The notes below the pieces were generated by a model. The model did no database searches, was not told where the DNA came from, and saw only the letters and a list, made by a program, of their open reading frames with translations. DNA of 64,000 nucleotides from Gillisia lutea (lineage in GTDB: Bacteria > Bacteroidota > Bacteroidia > Flavobacteriales > Flavobacteriaceae). The first letter of the stretch is position 1; each line of letters opens with the position of its first letter. A program made the position numbers and the translations under genes. The stretch spans positions 124,001-188,000 of the forward strand of contig NZ_JAKGTH010000010.1 in the NCBI RefSeq assembly GCF_021568705.1, read 5' to 3'. Positions 1 to 9,396 of the stretch are shown here, in pieces.

Positions 1-1
1 A

Positions 2-112
2 AAAGATGGATTAGAAAAGATTGTTGAAATTCAATTGGATGAAGCTGAAACAGCAAAAATCAAAGAAAGTGCTGAAGGTGTTAAAAAAACCAATGCATTA
101 TTAGAGCTATAA
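2..112 (+). CDS. mdh: Malate dehydrogenase, C-terminal end (partial)
   Basis: Only the last 36 codons are in the window, and the frame is open from the left edge to the TAA at 110-112. The tail has the form DEAETAKIKESAEGVKKTN followed by ALLEL. This is the C-terminal helix I recognise from Bacteroidota NAD-dependent malate dehydrogenase (malate to oxaloacetate, TCA cycle, cytoplasm). A rho-independent terminator follows within 40 bases, so it ends its transcript. The identification rests on a short tail and no catalytic residue is visible. Confidence 0.75.
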   Translation, partial: KDGLEKIVEIQLDEAETAKIKESAEGVKKTNALLEL

Positions 113-150
113 TTCTATAGAAATAGATATCGACCTAAGAGTCAGACAAA

Positions 151-181
151 AAAGGCCGCAAAATTAGCGGTCTTTTTTTTG
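151..181 (+). terminator. Rho-independent terminator after mdh
   Basis: The stem ggccgc / gcggtc (one G-T pair) closes a short A-rich loop and is followed by nine T residues. It separates mdh from secDF. Confidence 0.8.
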
Positions 182-218
182 TTTAAAAGTTAAATTATTC
201 AAAAAAAAATAATTGGGA

Positions 219-243
219 TTTGAATTATGAAATCCTATATTTG
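219..243 (+). promoter_or_regulatory. Bacteroidota-type promoter of secDF
   Basis: TATATTTG at 236-243 is an exact match to the Bacteroidota -7 element TANNTTTG. A TTTG at 219-222 lies 13 nt upstream, shorter than the usual 17-23 nt, so the -33 assignment is weak. The secDF start codon is 34 nt downstream of the -7 element. Confidence 0.6.
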
Positions 244-277
244 TCCGTTTTAAAAAATTACCTAAATATAAGGAAGA

Positions 278-3259
278 ATGCAGAATAAAGGACTGATCAG
301 GGTTTTTGCAATTTTATTTGGATTGGTATGTATATACCAATTATCATTTACATTCATTGCCAACAGTGTAGAAAGTGACGCAGATGCTTACGCCAAGCAA
401 AAAATTAGTGCCGATGTAGAGGACTACTCGGTAAAACGTGACCAGGTTCAGGGTAGATACCTTGATTCTATTGGGGAAAACGAAATTTTTGCGGGAATAA
501 CTTATAACAATGCTAAAGATAAGGAGCTTAACAAAGGTCTGGATCTAAAGGGAGGAATCAATGTGATTCTTCAAATTTCTGTTAAAGATATTTTAAGAGG
601 TCTTGCAAATAATAGCAACGATCCAGCTTTCAATAAAGCATTGGCTGAAGCCGATGCCGCTCAAAAAGATAGCCAAGAAAGTTATGTTGATCTTTTCTTT
701 GAGTCTTTTGATAACATATCTGATGCAAAACTTGCATCTCCAGATATTTTTGCGAATAAGACTTTAAGTGATCAGGTTACTTTTGAAATGACCAATTCTG
801 AAGTTCAGCCTGTAATTAGAGAAAAAGTTAACGAATCTATTACTTCAGCTTTTGAGGTATTGCGTAAGCGTATCGATAAATTTGGTGTTACTCAACCCAA
901 TATTCAGCGTTTAGGAAATACGGGAAGAATTCTTGTAGAACTTCCTGGTGCAAAAGATATCAGCAGGGTAAAAAATCTTTTACAAAGTACTGCTCAGTTA
1001 GAATTCTGGTATGTTTATAAAAATACTGAGTTTGCTAACTTCTTATATTCTGCCAACGCTGTTCTAGCTGATATGGTTAAGAAAGATAACGCCACTCAAA
1101 CTAATGAAGCTTCACAAGATACTACTGCTGTTGAAGGAGATGATGAGTTGGATGCGTTATTAGCTAGTGCAGAAGATTCTACAGAAGTTGAAACAGGAAA
1201 TAATCCTTTATTAGATCTTATGGTGTCTCCTGGGTATCAGGGTGGGCCGGTATTGGCTGTTTTTGCAGCTAAAGATACTGCGCAGGTAAGGGAATATTTG
1301 AACATGCCACAGGTGCGCTCTTTGCTTTCAAGCGATTTGAGATATGCTGAATTTGCATGGGGTGTTGAAAAGGATAATAATGTAGAGTTATATGCGCTTC
1401 AGGGAAATCGCGAAAATACTCCTTCTTTAACGGGTGATGTTATTACCGATGCGCAACAAACTTACGATCAAGTTGGGCGTGTTGCAGTTTCAATGCAAAT
1501 GAACGGGAAAGGTGCTAAAGCCTGGGAAGAAATGACCGGAATAGCTTATAACGAAAAAAGCAATATTGCTATCGTTTTAGATCATATTGTATATTCTGCT
1601 CCAGGAGTTTCTACCGGCCCAATTAGCGGTGGTAGAAGTGAGATTTCTGGAGATTTCAGTATCACTGAAGGGCAGGATTTAGCGAATGTGCTTAGAGCGG
1701 GTAAATTACCAGCTTCAGCAGACATCATTCAAAGTGAGATTGTAGGACCATCTTTAGGTCAGGAGGCAATTGACAGCGGAGTTATGTCATTTCTAATTGC
1801 TTTAGGTTTCGTATTGTTATGGATGATTTTCTATTATGGTAAAGCAGGTCTTTTTGCAGATGTAGCTTTAGCAGTAAACATATTATTCATCTTCGGAATA
1901 CTTGCAGGACTTGGTGCTGTACTAACCTTGCCTGGAATAGCAGGTATCGTGCTTACTATTGGTATGTCGGTAGATGCAAACGTGCTTATCTTTGAGCGTA
2001 TTCGCGAAGAGTTGGCTAAAGGAAAAATACAGCGTGATGCCATTAAAGATGGATTTAGCAATGCATTGTCTTCTATTTTAGATGCAAACATTACAACTGG
2101 TTTAACAGGTCTTATTTTACTTGTTTTAGGAACCGGGCCTATTAAAGGTTTTGCTACTACTTTATTAATAGGTATTGCAACTTCACTTTTCACTGCGATA
2201 TTTATTACGAGACTGTTTATTGATGGATATGGTAAGAATGGTAAATCATTAGATTTCTCTACTTCGGTAACCAAGAAGTTGTTCACTAATATGAATTTTG
2301 ATTTTCTTGCAAAAAGAAAAATCGCTTATGTTATCTCTGGAATTTTAATCTTAATAAGTCTTGTTTCATTCTTTACAAATGGCCTTAACCAAGGTGTGGA
2401 TTTTGTTGGAGGAAGAACTTATACAGTAAGATTTGCAGATGATGTAAATGCTTCAAGTGTTGAGAAAGATCTTGTCGCTGTATTTGGAAGTGCTGAAGCA
2501 AAAACTTTTGGAGCTAACAACCAGTTGAAGATTACAACTAAATATAAAGTTGATGACGAAGGTGAAGCTGTAGATGCTGAGATCCAGCAAAAGATGTTTG
2601 ATGGATTGAAATCATACTTGCCTGCAGATGTGACTTTTGATGATTTCACAGTTGGTTCTGGAGACAGAAGTATTGGAATTATGCAATCTATGAAGGTAGG
2701 GCCTACTATTGCCGATGATATCAAAAATGATTCATTCTGGGCAGTTCTTGGATCTCTAATAGTTGTATTCCTGTATATCTTATTGAGATTTAGAAAGTGG
2801 CAATATTCATTAGGAGCTGTAGCAGCCGTATTTCATGATGTATTAATCGTGTTGGGTATTTTCTCTTTGGCATACAACATTATGCCATTCAATATGGAGA
2901 TCAACCAGGCGTTTATTGCGGCGATACTTACTGTTATTGGATACTCGCTGAATGATACAGTGGTTGTATTCGATAGAATTAGAGAATTTGTAAATGAGCA
3001 TACAACCTGGCCGTTGGGGAGAACTGTGAATAGTGCATTAAACAGCACATTGAGCAGAACTTTAAACACCTCTTTAACTACTTTAATCGTATTGTTGGCT
3101 ATCTTCATCTTTGGAGGAGAAAGCTTAAGAGGGTTTATGTTTGCAATGATCGTTGGTATTATTGTAGGTACTTATTCATCTTTATTCATTGCAACACCTG
3201 TAATGTTTGATAGTGTTAAGAAAAAATCGGCTCTAAATAAAGCTAAGACTGAAGAGTAA
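278..3259 (+). CDS. secDF: Fused protein translocase subunit SecDF
   Basis: SecD and SecF are joined in one 993-residue chain, as is usual in Bacteroidota. The protein uses the proton-motive force to help SecYEG release exported proteins into the periplasm. An N-terminal membrane helix (about 8-28) precedes the SecD motif DLKGGINVILQ (about residue 89). A periplasmic P1 region follows, then a six-helix block containing GMSVDANVLIFERIREEL. The second half repeats the plan with FVGGRTYTVRF, then a helix block containing GYSLNDTVVVFDRIRE. An acidic stretch of about 60 residues inside P1 (roughly 270-310) is a lineage-style insertion. It is monocistronic, between its own promoter and a strong terminator. 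Confidence 0.97.
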   Translation: MQNKGLIRVFAILFGLVCIYQLSFTFIANSVESDADAYAKQKISADVEDYSVKRDQVQGRYLDSIGENEIFAGITYNNAKDKELNKGLDLKGGINVILQISVKDILRGLANNSNDPAFNKALAEADAAQKDSQESYVDLFFESFDNISDAKLASPDIFANKTLSDQVTFEMTNSEVQPVIREKVNESITSAFEVLRKRIDKFGVTQPNIQRLGNTGRILVELPGAKDISRVKNLLQSTAQLEFWYVYKNTEFANFLYSANAVLADMVKKDNATQTNEASQDTTAVEGDDELDALLASAEDSTEVETGNNPLLDLMVSPGYQGGPVLAVFAAKDTAQVREYLNMPQVRSLLSSDLRYAEFAWGVEKDNNVELYALQGNRENTPSLTGDVITDAQQTYDQVGRVAVSMQMNGKGAKAWEEMTGIAYNEKSNIAIVLDHIVYSAPGVSTGPISGGRSEISGDFSITEGQDLANVLRAGKLPASADIIQSEIVGPSLGQEAIDSGVMSFLIALGFVLLWMIFYYGKAGLFADVALAVNILFIFGILAGLGAVLTLPGIAGIVLTIGMSVDANVLIFERIREELAKGKIQRDAIKDGFSNALSSILDANITTGLTGLILLVLGTGPIKGFATTLLIGIATSLFTAIFITRLFIDGYGKNGKSLDFSTSVTKKLFTNMNFDFLAKRKIAYVISGILILISLVSFFTNGLNQGVDFVGGRTYTVRFADDVNASSVEKDLVAVFGSAEAKTFGANNQLKITTKYKVDDEGEAVDAEIQQKMFDGLKSYLPADVTFDDFTVGSGDRSIGIMQSMKVGPTIADDIKNDSFWAVLGSLIVVFLYILLRFRKWQYSLGAVAAVFHDVLIVLGIFSLAYNIMPFNMEINQAFIAAILTVIGYSLNDTVVVFDRIREFVNEHTTWPLGRTVNSALNSTLSRTLNTSLTTLIVLLAIFIFGGESLRGFMFAMIVGIIVGTYSSLFIATPVMFDSVKKKSALNKAKTEE

Positions 3260-3280
3260 TAAGATGCTCTTATAATATTA

Positions 3281-3312
3281 AAACCCTCTCAATTTATTGA
3301 GAGGGTTTTTTA
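3281..3312 (+). terminator. Terminator after secDF
   Basis: A 12-bp perfect stem (aaaccctctcaa / ttgagagggttt) with a TTTA loop is followed by a T-rich run. The left arm also carries A residues, so weak activity on the minus strand is possible. Confidence 0.9.
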
Positions 3313-3546
3313 TTTGTGTGAAAATTGTATGCAAGGTATGATCTCTTCAAAATTTAGATTAGAGTAGACAAGACAAAAGGTGTTAGAGCACAAATGAGGC
3401 TCGTTTAGATGACAATGGTAAAGATGTCTTCCCTGTTTTGTTCGAGGCTTCAGAAGTCTAAAATAGTCGGTTATATGAAATGTTATAGAGGGGTTAAGTT
3501 TGGTAGAAAACAAACGAATACCGGACTTTGGAAAAGTCTCCTATTA

Positions 3547-4038
3547 TTAATCTAATCTTTTAAAATCTATTTTATCGCCTACTTCAATATTCCATTCGGC
3601 TATTTTCCCTGCGTTGAGTTCGAGAACAAACTTAGCCGGGGCATTAGAAGGTAAAGATGTTTCATCTAATGGTGTGGTGTTCTTATAGAAACTTACTACA
3701 GTACTGTCCTGGCTGTAATAAATAATATCTAAGGGTATATAAGTGTTTTTCATATAAAAGCTACGTGGGCTGCTAGTATTGAATATGAATAACATTCCTT
3801 CTTCCTCTAGCATGGACTCCCGATACATCAAACCTGTTTGCTGTTCATAATCGTTATCAGCAATTTCTATATCTATTTTTTTGATGGTATCCTTAGCTTT
3901 TAATAGATATAATTCTCCCTCTTTTTTAAAGGTGATTTCAGCTGTTTCCACTTCCCGATTATCCTTAGAGTCTTCCCCGCAAGAAGTAAGAATTCCTACA
4001 AGTAATCCGCAAAAAAGTATGTTGATTTTAAGCTTCAT
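3547..4038 (-). CDS. DUF192 family lipoprotein
   Basis: A 163-residue predicted lipoprotein with signal MKLKINILFCGLLVGILTSC, where LTSC is the lipobox. The DUF192 core follows: EIADNDYEQQTGLMYRESM, then GMLFIF, FYMKNTYIPLDIIY and KFVLELNAG near the end. The family function is unknown. The frame extends 15 codons further upstream, but the ATG at 4038 starts directly on the signal peptide and lies 4 nt after the lgt stop, so I prefer it. It is the last gene of the cysS-yidD-lgt run and is itself a substrate of the neighbouring Lgt enzyme. C is followed by GEDSKD, acidic but not a clean surface-export motif. Confidence 0.85.
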   Translation of the reverse strand: MKLKINILFCGLLVGILTSCGEDSKDNREVETAEITFKKEGELYLLKAKDTIKKIDIEIADNDYEQQTGLMYRESMLEEEGMLFIFNTSSPRSFYMKNTYIPLDIIYYSQDSTVVSFYKNTTPLDETSLPSNAPAKFVLELNAGKIAEWNIEVGDKIDFKRLD

Positions 4039-4042
4039 TCTG

Positions 4043-4855
4043 TTATTTTTTTGAGGGACGATACATGAAATAAAATCCTGCAATTATAAAAGGGATGCTC
4101 AACCATTGGCCCGTGTTGAATAACCACGTACCGCGTTCTTCTACCTGAGGTTCTTTGATAAACTCCACGAAAAAACGAACCGTCCATAGCATCACTAGGA
4201 ATAGGCCAAAAATAAATCCTTCCTTCTGTTTTTTATCGGTTTTCCAGTAGATAAACCATAAGATAAGGAAGATAACCAAATAGCAAAATGATTCGTATAA
4301 CTGAGCAGGATGCCTTGGGAAGGTCTCTCCTAAATTTTGAAAGATGACCCCGAAATCACTATTTGTTGGTTTTCCAATGATCTCAGAGTTCATGAAGTTT
4401 CCAATTCTAATGAAGACACCACCACTTGCTACAGGAATTACTATTCTGTCTAATATCCAAAGCACAGGTTTGTCGAGAACTCTTTTTCTGTATAGGTACA
4501 TTGCCACTATTATTCCAATGGCAGCTCCGTGACTTGCTAACCCTCTAAACCCAGTGAATTCGAATTCTGGTTGAAATCTTACCGGTAGAAAAATTTCCAA
4601 TAAATGATGCTGAAAGTAATCCCAATCATAAAAAATTACATGCCCTAATCGCGCACCAATTAAAGTTGCGAGTACGGTGTATATGAAAAGAGAATCCAGT
4701 TTTTCAATTGGAATACCTTCTTTTGTATAGATACTTTTCATAATGTACCATCCAAGTCCAAATGCTATCAAAAACATTAAACTGTAATAATGAAGGGTTA
4801 AAATTCCTAGGTCTAATCCTTCAGAAGGACTCCAAGTGATAGCATTAAAAAGCAT
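4043..4855 (-). CDS. lgt: Prolipoprotein diacylglyceryl transferase
   Basis: An inner-membrane enzyme that moves diacylglycerol from phosphatidylglycerol to the lipobox cysteine of prolipoproteins. It has 270 residues, the usual size, with about seven hydrophobic segments. The Lgt signature is present as RIGNFMNSEIIG (about residues 150-162), and the conserved GARLGHVIFYDW follows the second helix. PRHPAQLYES is also typical. It sits 79 nt downstream of yidD and 4 nt upstream of the preferred DUF192 start, so the group is probably one transcript. Confidence 0.97.
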   Translation of the reverse strand: MLFNAITWSPSEGLDLGILTLHYYSLMFLIAFGLGWYIMKSIYTKEGIPIEKLDSLFIYTVLATLIGARLGHVIFYDWDYFQHHLLEIFLPVRFQPEFEFTGFRGLASHGAAIGIIVAMYLYRKRVLDKPVLWILDRIVIPVASGGVFIRIGNFMNSEIIGKPTNSDFGVIFQNLGETFPRHPAQLYESFCYLVIFLILWFIYWKTDKKQKEGFIFGLFLVMLWTVRFFVEFIKEPQVEERGTWLFNTGQWLSIPFIIAGFYFMYRPSKK

Positions 4856-4934
4856 GTAGAATAATTTAAATTTATGGGTAAATATACGTTTTTGCTTTAT
4901 TCCGCATTAATCTTCGATGAAAATATTCCGGGTT

Positions 4935-5159
4935 TTATGGAACTGGATCGTAGCCGGAACCTCCCCAGGGATTGCAGCTAAAAATTCGTTTTATAGCCAG
5001 CCATCCGCCCTTAAAAATTCCATATTTCTTAAGAGCAATTAGCGTGTATTGTGAACAGGTTGGGGTGTATCTACAGGTAGCCGGGGTAAGGGGAGAAATT
5101 GCTTTTTGATAGAATTTCACCAGAGCTATAAAGGGATAGGCTAACCATGTTTTTAGCAT
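4935..5159 (-). CDS. yidD: Membrane protein insertion efficiency factor YidD
   Basis: A 74-residue protein of the YidD family, thought to assist YidC-dependent insertion at the inner membrane. The hallmark pattern is complete: [20 protein letters not shown], then [10 protein letters not shown], a GGWLAIKRI stretch and [13 protein letters not shown]. All three family cysteines are present. It starts 17 nt after cysS and precedes lgt. It is usually beside rnpA/yidC in other phyla, so this position next to cysS and lgt is of some interest. Confidence 0.95.
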   Translation of the reverse strand: MLKTWLAYPFIALVKFYQKAISPLTPATCRYTPTCSQYTLIALKKYGIFKGGWLAIKRIFSCNPWGGSGYDPVP

Positions 5160-5176
5160 TGAATAAAAGTTAGGTT

Positions 5177-6664
5177 TTAGTCTATTGAAAAAGTAGTGCC
5201 CTCTTTTCCATCCTTTAGTTGAATTCCTATTTCTAAGAGTTCATCTCTAATCTTATCGCTAGTTGCAAAATCCTTGTTGTTTCTTGCTTCCGCTCTAAGG
5301 TTAATAAGTAGTTCAACGGCACCCGATAATTTTTCTAGGTTATTTTCATTAACAGCGGCCACATCTACTAACCCCAACACATCAAAAATAAAGTCATGCA
5401 TAGTTGTTTTTAGCACTTCTATATCGTCTTTGGTAATTTGTATCTCACCTTCTTTAATGGCATTAATAGCTTTTACCGCTTCAAACAAAGTAGCAATGAG
5501 AACAGGACTGTTAAAATCATCATTCATCGCATCATAACAGCGTTGTCTCCATTCTCTTACGGGAAATGACGAATTAGAAGGATGGGAAGGTAACTTGTCT
5601 ATACTGTTGTAAGCGTCTATAAGTCTATTAAAGCCTTTTTCGCTTGCTAGCAGCGCTTCATTAGAAAAGTCCAAAATACTGCGATAATTGGCCTGTAGCA
5701 TGAAGAATCTAGTAACCGATGGACTAAAAGCTTTACTTAAAATATCATTGTTCCCTGAAAATATCTCTGTAGGCAGAATGTTATTTCCGGTGCTCTTTGC
5801 CATTTTCTTACCATTAAGAGTAAGCATATTGGCATGCATCCAATAATTTACGGGATTTTTTCCGGTGCTGGCTTCTCCTTGTGCAATCTCACATTCATGG
5901 TGTGGAAATTTTAGATCCATTCCTCCTCCATGAATATCAAAAGATTCTCCTAGATACTTGGTGCTCATTACGGTACACTCCAAATGCCATCCTGGAAAAC
6001 CATCGCTCCAAGGTGAAGGCCATCTCATTATATGTTGGGGTTCAGCTTTTTTCCAAAGTGCAAAATCCTGCGGATTCCTTTTGTCGCTTTGTGCTGAAAG
6101 TTCACGGGTATTAGCGATCATATCTTCCAAAGCTCTTCCGCTTAATTTTCCGTAATCATGATCTTTGTTGAATTTAAAAACATCAAAATAAACCGATCCG
6201 TTTACTTCATAAGCAAAACCTTTATCGATAATTGTTTTGATAGTTTCAATTTGCTCTACAATATGACCTGTAGCAGTAGGTTCAATACTTGGAGGAAGGT
6301 TATTGAATTTTTCTAAAATATTATGAAAATCTACCGTGTAGCGCTGTACTACTTCCATTGGCTCAATTTGTTCTAATCGAGCCTTTTTGGTAATCCGATC
6401 TTCTCCGGTTTCTCCATCATTTTCCAAATGGCCAGCGTCGGTAATATTTCGTACATAACGTACTTTATAGCCTAAGTGCTTTAAATATCTAAAAACGAGA
6501 TCAAAAGAAATAAAAGTTCGGCAGTTACCTAAGTGTACATTGCTGTATACGGTTGGGCCACACACATACATTCCTACATTTCCTTCGCTTATGGGGGTGA
6601 AAAGCTCTTTTTTCCCCGTCATTGAATTATATATTTTCAAGCCTTGTTCTTTGTAAAGCGCCAT
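5177..6664 (-). CDS. cysS: Cysteinyl-tRNA synthetase
   Basis: A class I aminoacyl-tRNA synthetase charging tRNA-Cys, 495 residues. The first zinc/ATP-site region is [19 protein letters not shown], with VHLGN as the HIGH equivalent. The GWHLECTVM and HHECEIAQ zinc ligands follow, and the KMSKS loop is KMAKST (about residue 290). The C-terminal helical anticodon region ends in [15 protein letters not shown], as in other CysS. It begins 40 nt after the folE stop without an obvious terminator between, so co-transcription with folE is likely. Confidence 0.98.
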   Translation of the reverse strand: MALYKEQGLKIYNSMTGKKELFTPISEGNVGMYVCGPTVYSNVHLGNCRTFISFDLVFRYLKHLGYKVRYVRNITDAGHLENDGETGEDRITKKARLEQIEPMEVVQRYTVDFHNILEKFNNLPPSIEPTATGHIVEQIETIKTIIDKGFAYEVNGSVYFDVFKFNKDHDYGKLSGRALEDMIANTRELSAQSDKRNPQDFALWKKAEPQHIMRWPSPWSDGFPGWHLECTVMSTKYLGESFDIHGGGMDLKFPHHECEIAQGEASTGKNPVNYWMHANMLTLNGKKMAKSTGNNILPTEIFSGNNDILSKAFSPSVTRFFMLQANYRSILDFSNEALLASEKGFNRLIDAYNSIDKLPSHPSNSSFPVREWRQRCYDAMNDDFNSPVLIATLFEAVKAINAIKEGEIQITKDDIEVLKTTMHDFIFDVLGLVDVAAVNENNLEKLSGAVELLINLRAEARNNKDFATSDKIRDELLEIGIQLKDGKEGTTFSID

Positions 6665-6704
6665 AAAGTAATTCTGTCTTAATTTTTAATTTAAAATAGC
6701 TGGA

Positions 6705-7382
6705 TTAAAATGAAGTGTCTAATTTAATGTAATCAAGAAATTCTCTTCTAACGGCAGCTTCTTTAAAAGCTCCGCCAAATTCACTGGTCACTGTACTGCT
6801 TTCAATATCTTTAATCCCTCGGCTATTTACGCATAGGTGTTTAGCGTCTATCACACAGGCAACGTCCGGTGTACCCAGGGCCTGTTGCAATTCCTGCACT
6901 ATTTGCATTGTCATTCTTTCCTGAACTTGAGGCCTTCTTGCAAAATAGTCTACTATTCTATTCATTTTGGAAAGTCCGATTACTTTTCCCTTAGAGATAT
7001 AGGCCACGTGAGCTCTTCCCACTATAGGTAATAAGTGATGTTCACAAGTAGAATAGATGGTGATGTTTTTCTCCACCAACATTTCCCCATATTTGTATTT
7101 GTTTTCGAAGGTGGAAGCTTTGGGTTTTAATTTTGGATCCAATCCAGCAAAAATCTCATTAACAAACATTTTAGCTACCCTTTGTGGTGTGCCTTTTATA
7201 CTGTCGTCGGTAAGATCCATTCCCAAAGTTTCTAATATGCGCTTTACATCCTCATTGATAAGTGCTACTTTTTCAGCGTTTGTCAACTCAAAAGCATCAC
7301 TTCTTAGCGGATTATCAGTGCTGGTAAATACATGAGCATCACCCATTTCATCTATTTCTTTTTCAATATTGTCTATCTTCAT
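6705..7382 (-). CDS. folE: GTP cyclohydrolase I
   Basis: Catalyses the first step of tetrahydrofolate/pterin synthesis, GTP to 7,8-dihydroneopterin triphosphate. It has 225 residues. The zinc and active-site motif STCEHHLLPIVG is followed by GLSKMNRIVDYFARRPQVQE and by CVIDAKHLCVNSRG, which supplies the third zinc ligand and the catalytic histidine. The first 25 residues are an acidic extension. A promoter-like TATCTTTG lies 45 nt upstream. It leads the run folE-cysS-yidD-lgt-DUF192. Confidence 0.97.
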   Translation of the reverse strand: MKIDNIEKEIDEMGDAHVFTSTDNPLRSDAFELTNAEKVALINEDVKRILETLGMDLTDDSIKGTPQRVAKMFVNEIFAGLDPKLKPKASTFENKYKYGEMLVEKNITIYSTCEHHLLPIVGRAHVAYISKGKVIGLSKMNRIVDYFARRPQVQERMTMQIVQELQQALGTPDVACVIDAKHLCVNSRGIKDIESSTVTSEFGGAFKEAAVRREFLDYIKLDTSF

Positions 7383-7426
7383 AGCAATTTTTTTCTTAGG
7401 TAGTCGAATTCTTTTTAATTGACTTG

Positions 7427-7460
7427 CAAAGATACATATTTTAAAGCTGTTTGCAGCAAA
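7427..7460 (-). promoter_or_regulatory. Promoter of folE
   Basis: On the minus strand, TATCTTTG (7427-7434) matches TANNTTTG, and TTTG at 7457-7460 lies 22 nt upstream, within the 17-23 nt spacing of flavobacterial promoters. Confidence 0.65.
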
Positions 7461-7532
7461 GTTTACAAATTCCCCGGATAGCGGGTAACGCTATTTTTCT
7501 TAATTTGCAGAAGATTCCCTTATGTATTGGTA

Positions 7533-9386
7533 ATGTATGTAAAACATTTCTTTTTAAGTATTTTTTTTATTGTGGCAACCGGCACATTTCTATTTGCACA
7601 AGGGGATCGCTGTGCTACAATTCAGCCGTTTTGCGCAGGAAACACTCAATACATATTTCCTAATTCTAATCAGTCAAACAGTAGTATAAGCAATGGAGAA
7701 GCTGGACCTGATTATGATTGCCTGGAAACTCAGCCGTATCCTGCATGGTTTTTTCTTAAAGTAGGAGACTCTGGGACCATGGATTTCGGTATTAGACAAA
7801 CCGTGAATCCGGATGGTACCGGGGGAACATTGGATGTGGACTTTATTACCTATGGCCCCTTTACTGAAGGACAGGATTTTTGCACGAATTCAGCTCTATC
7901 TGCCAGAAATGTCATTGCTTGTAGTTATGGGCCTGAAGCAATAGAGAATTTTAGCATTGTAGATGCTAGGGCAGGGGAGATCTATGTTGTTCTAATAACT
8001 AATTACTCAGAAGCTGCAGGTTATATCAGTTTGAATCAAACCAATACCTCTTCGAGTTCTGCTGGTTCTACAGATTGTTCTATCGTTAATATTTTAGGAG
8101 ATGATCAAAAGATTTGTGGTGTACAACCAGTAGAGTTAGTTGCTGAAAATATTTATGCCACCCGTTTTGAATGGTATAGTTATAAAGAGGATCAAGGGAA
8201 TTTTGTATTGATACCTAATGAAGATTCCGGGAGTTTAAATGTTAGCGAGGGCGGACTCTATAAGGTTATTGCTGTTAATGATGTTACAGGGACTGAGGTG
8301 GAAGATCAGGTGCGAATTGAATATTTTGAAATTCCGCTCGCGGTTTCCCCGGGGAATGTATACGTGTGTGCTACGTCTGGTACTGCTGAAATCGATCTCA
8401 CTGCTCTAAACACGGGGCTTGCTCAAAATTATCCCGATCCCGATGTGTATAAGGCCGATTTCTTCCAATCATTATCTGATGTGGAAAACGAAAAATCTAT
8501 TATTAACCCCCACTCATTCGAGGGTACAGAAGGACAGACTTTATATGCTACTATAACAAATTTAAGCACTGGCTGTACTTCTCTCCCGATACAATTTACT
8601 CTTAATATCTCCGAGTTTCCAGATGTGGATATTCCCGAGGAAGTGTTGCTTTGTATCGATTCAAATGAAGATTTAGTAACACCTGTCACTATTGGAACTC
8701 AGCTACAAGGAGGATTTACTTATGAGTGGAGTATTTTTAATGATCCTGATGGGGATGGAGAAGAAAACGCATTATTCGTTATTTCTGAAAACCTTGAAGT
8801 GGAAACTCTTTCTGTAACCATCACTAATATAAATTTTGGATGCTCAAACACCTACACTACAGCTCTGCATTATTATGGTCCACCTGATGGTGTAGAGGTG
8901 AAAATTACTGGTAATGATTTTGATGGAGGTTATCAGGTTACTGCGTCATCTTTATCGAGTGTGGGAGAGGAGTCTATTTATCAATATAGTTTAGATAACA
9001 CTGGGGTATGGCGTAATGATCCTGTATTTAAGAATGTTCCTGCGGGAAAACATGTTATATTTTCTAGGGAGATTAACGGTTGTGGTAGCGCGGTATCTGA
9101 TCAATTTATTTTAATAGGTTATCCAAGATATTTTACACCGAATGCCGACGGGTATAATGATGTGTGGAATGTAGTGAATGATCCGAATTTCTCCATTCAA
9201 AAGGTTTACATTTTTGATAGATATGGAAACCTATTAAAACAATTAAATCCCAGCCTTGGGGGCTGGGATGGAACCTTTAATGGGAAATCAATGCCTTCTA
9301 ATGAGTATTGGTTTCTGGTAGAGGTAAAAGATTTTGAAACAGGGAGTATTTCAAAATATAAAGGTCATTTTACGCTAACAAAATAA
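7533..9386 (+). CDS. T9SS type B secreted protein (gliding motility-associated C-terminal domain)
   Basis: A 617-residue secreted protein. The signal peptide is MYVKHFFLSIFFIVATGTFL then FAQ. The ATG at 7533 is chosen over an in-frame TTG two codons upstream. The N-terminal 150 residues form a cysteine-bearing domain (CATIQPFCAG at the start) often seen in flavobacterial surface proteins. Immunoglobulin-like modules follow. The last 90 residues are the type B sorting domain: YFTPNADGYNDVWNV, then VYIFDRYGNLLKQL, GGWDGTFNGKSMPSNEYWF and KGHFTLTK. Such domains direct export by T9SS, often with SprF-type partners. Cargo function is unknown; it may be an adhesin. It converges on the minus gene ending at 9397. 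Confidence 0.9.
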   Translation: MYVKHFFLSIFFIVATGTFLFAQGDRCATIQPFCAGNTQYIFPNSNQSNSSISNGEAGPDYDCLETQPYPAWFFLKVGDSGTMDFGIRQTVNPDGTGGTLDVDFITYGPFTEGQDFCTNSALSARNVIACSYGPEAIENFSIVDARAGEIYVVLITNYSEAAGYISLNQTNTSSSSAGSTDCSIVNILGDDQKICGVQPVELVAENIYATRFEWYSYKEDQGNFVLIPNEDSGSLNVSEGGLYKVIAVNDVTGTEVEDQVRIEYFEIPLAVSPGNVYVCATSGTAEIDLTALNTGLAQNYPDPDVYKADFFQSLSDVENEKSIINPHSFEGTEGQTLYATITNLSTGCTSLPIQFTLNISEFPDVDIPEEVLLCIDSNEDLVTPVTIGTQLQGGFTYEWSIFNDPDGDGEENALFVISENLEVETLSVTITNINFGCSNTYTTALHYYGPPDGVEVKITGNDFDGGYQVTASSLSSVGEESIYQYSLDNTGVWRNDPVFKNVPAGKHVIFSREINGCGSAVSDQFILIGYPRYFTPNADGYNDVWNVVNDPNFSIQKVYIFDRYGNLLKQLNPSLGGWDGTFNGKSMPSNEYWFLVEVKDFETGSISKYKGHFTLTK

Positions 9387-9396
9387 AATTTTATAT

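Noticed and set aside
3310-3513. 67-codon minus-strand open frame between secDF and the DUF192 gene
   Set aside because: It has no recognisable domain, signal or promoter and overlaps the secDF terminator.
7451-7663. 70-codon plus frame overlapping the start of the T9SS substrate gene
   Set aside because: It is out of frame with the clear signal peptide of the 7533 gene and shows no domain.
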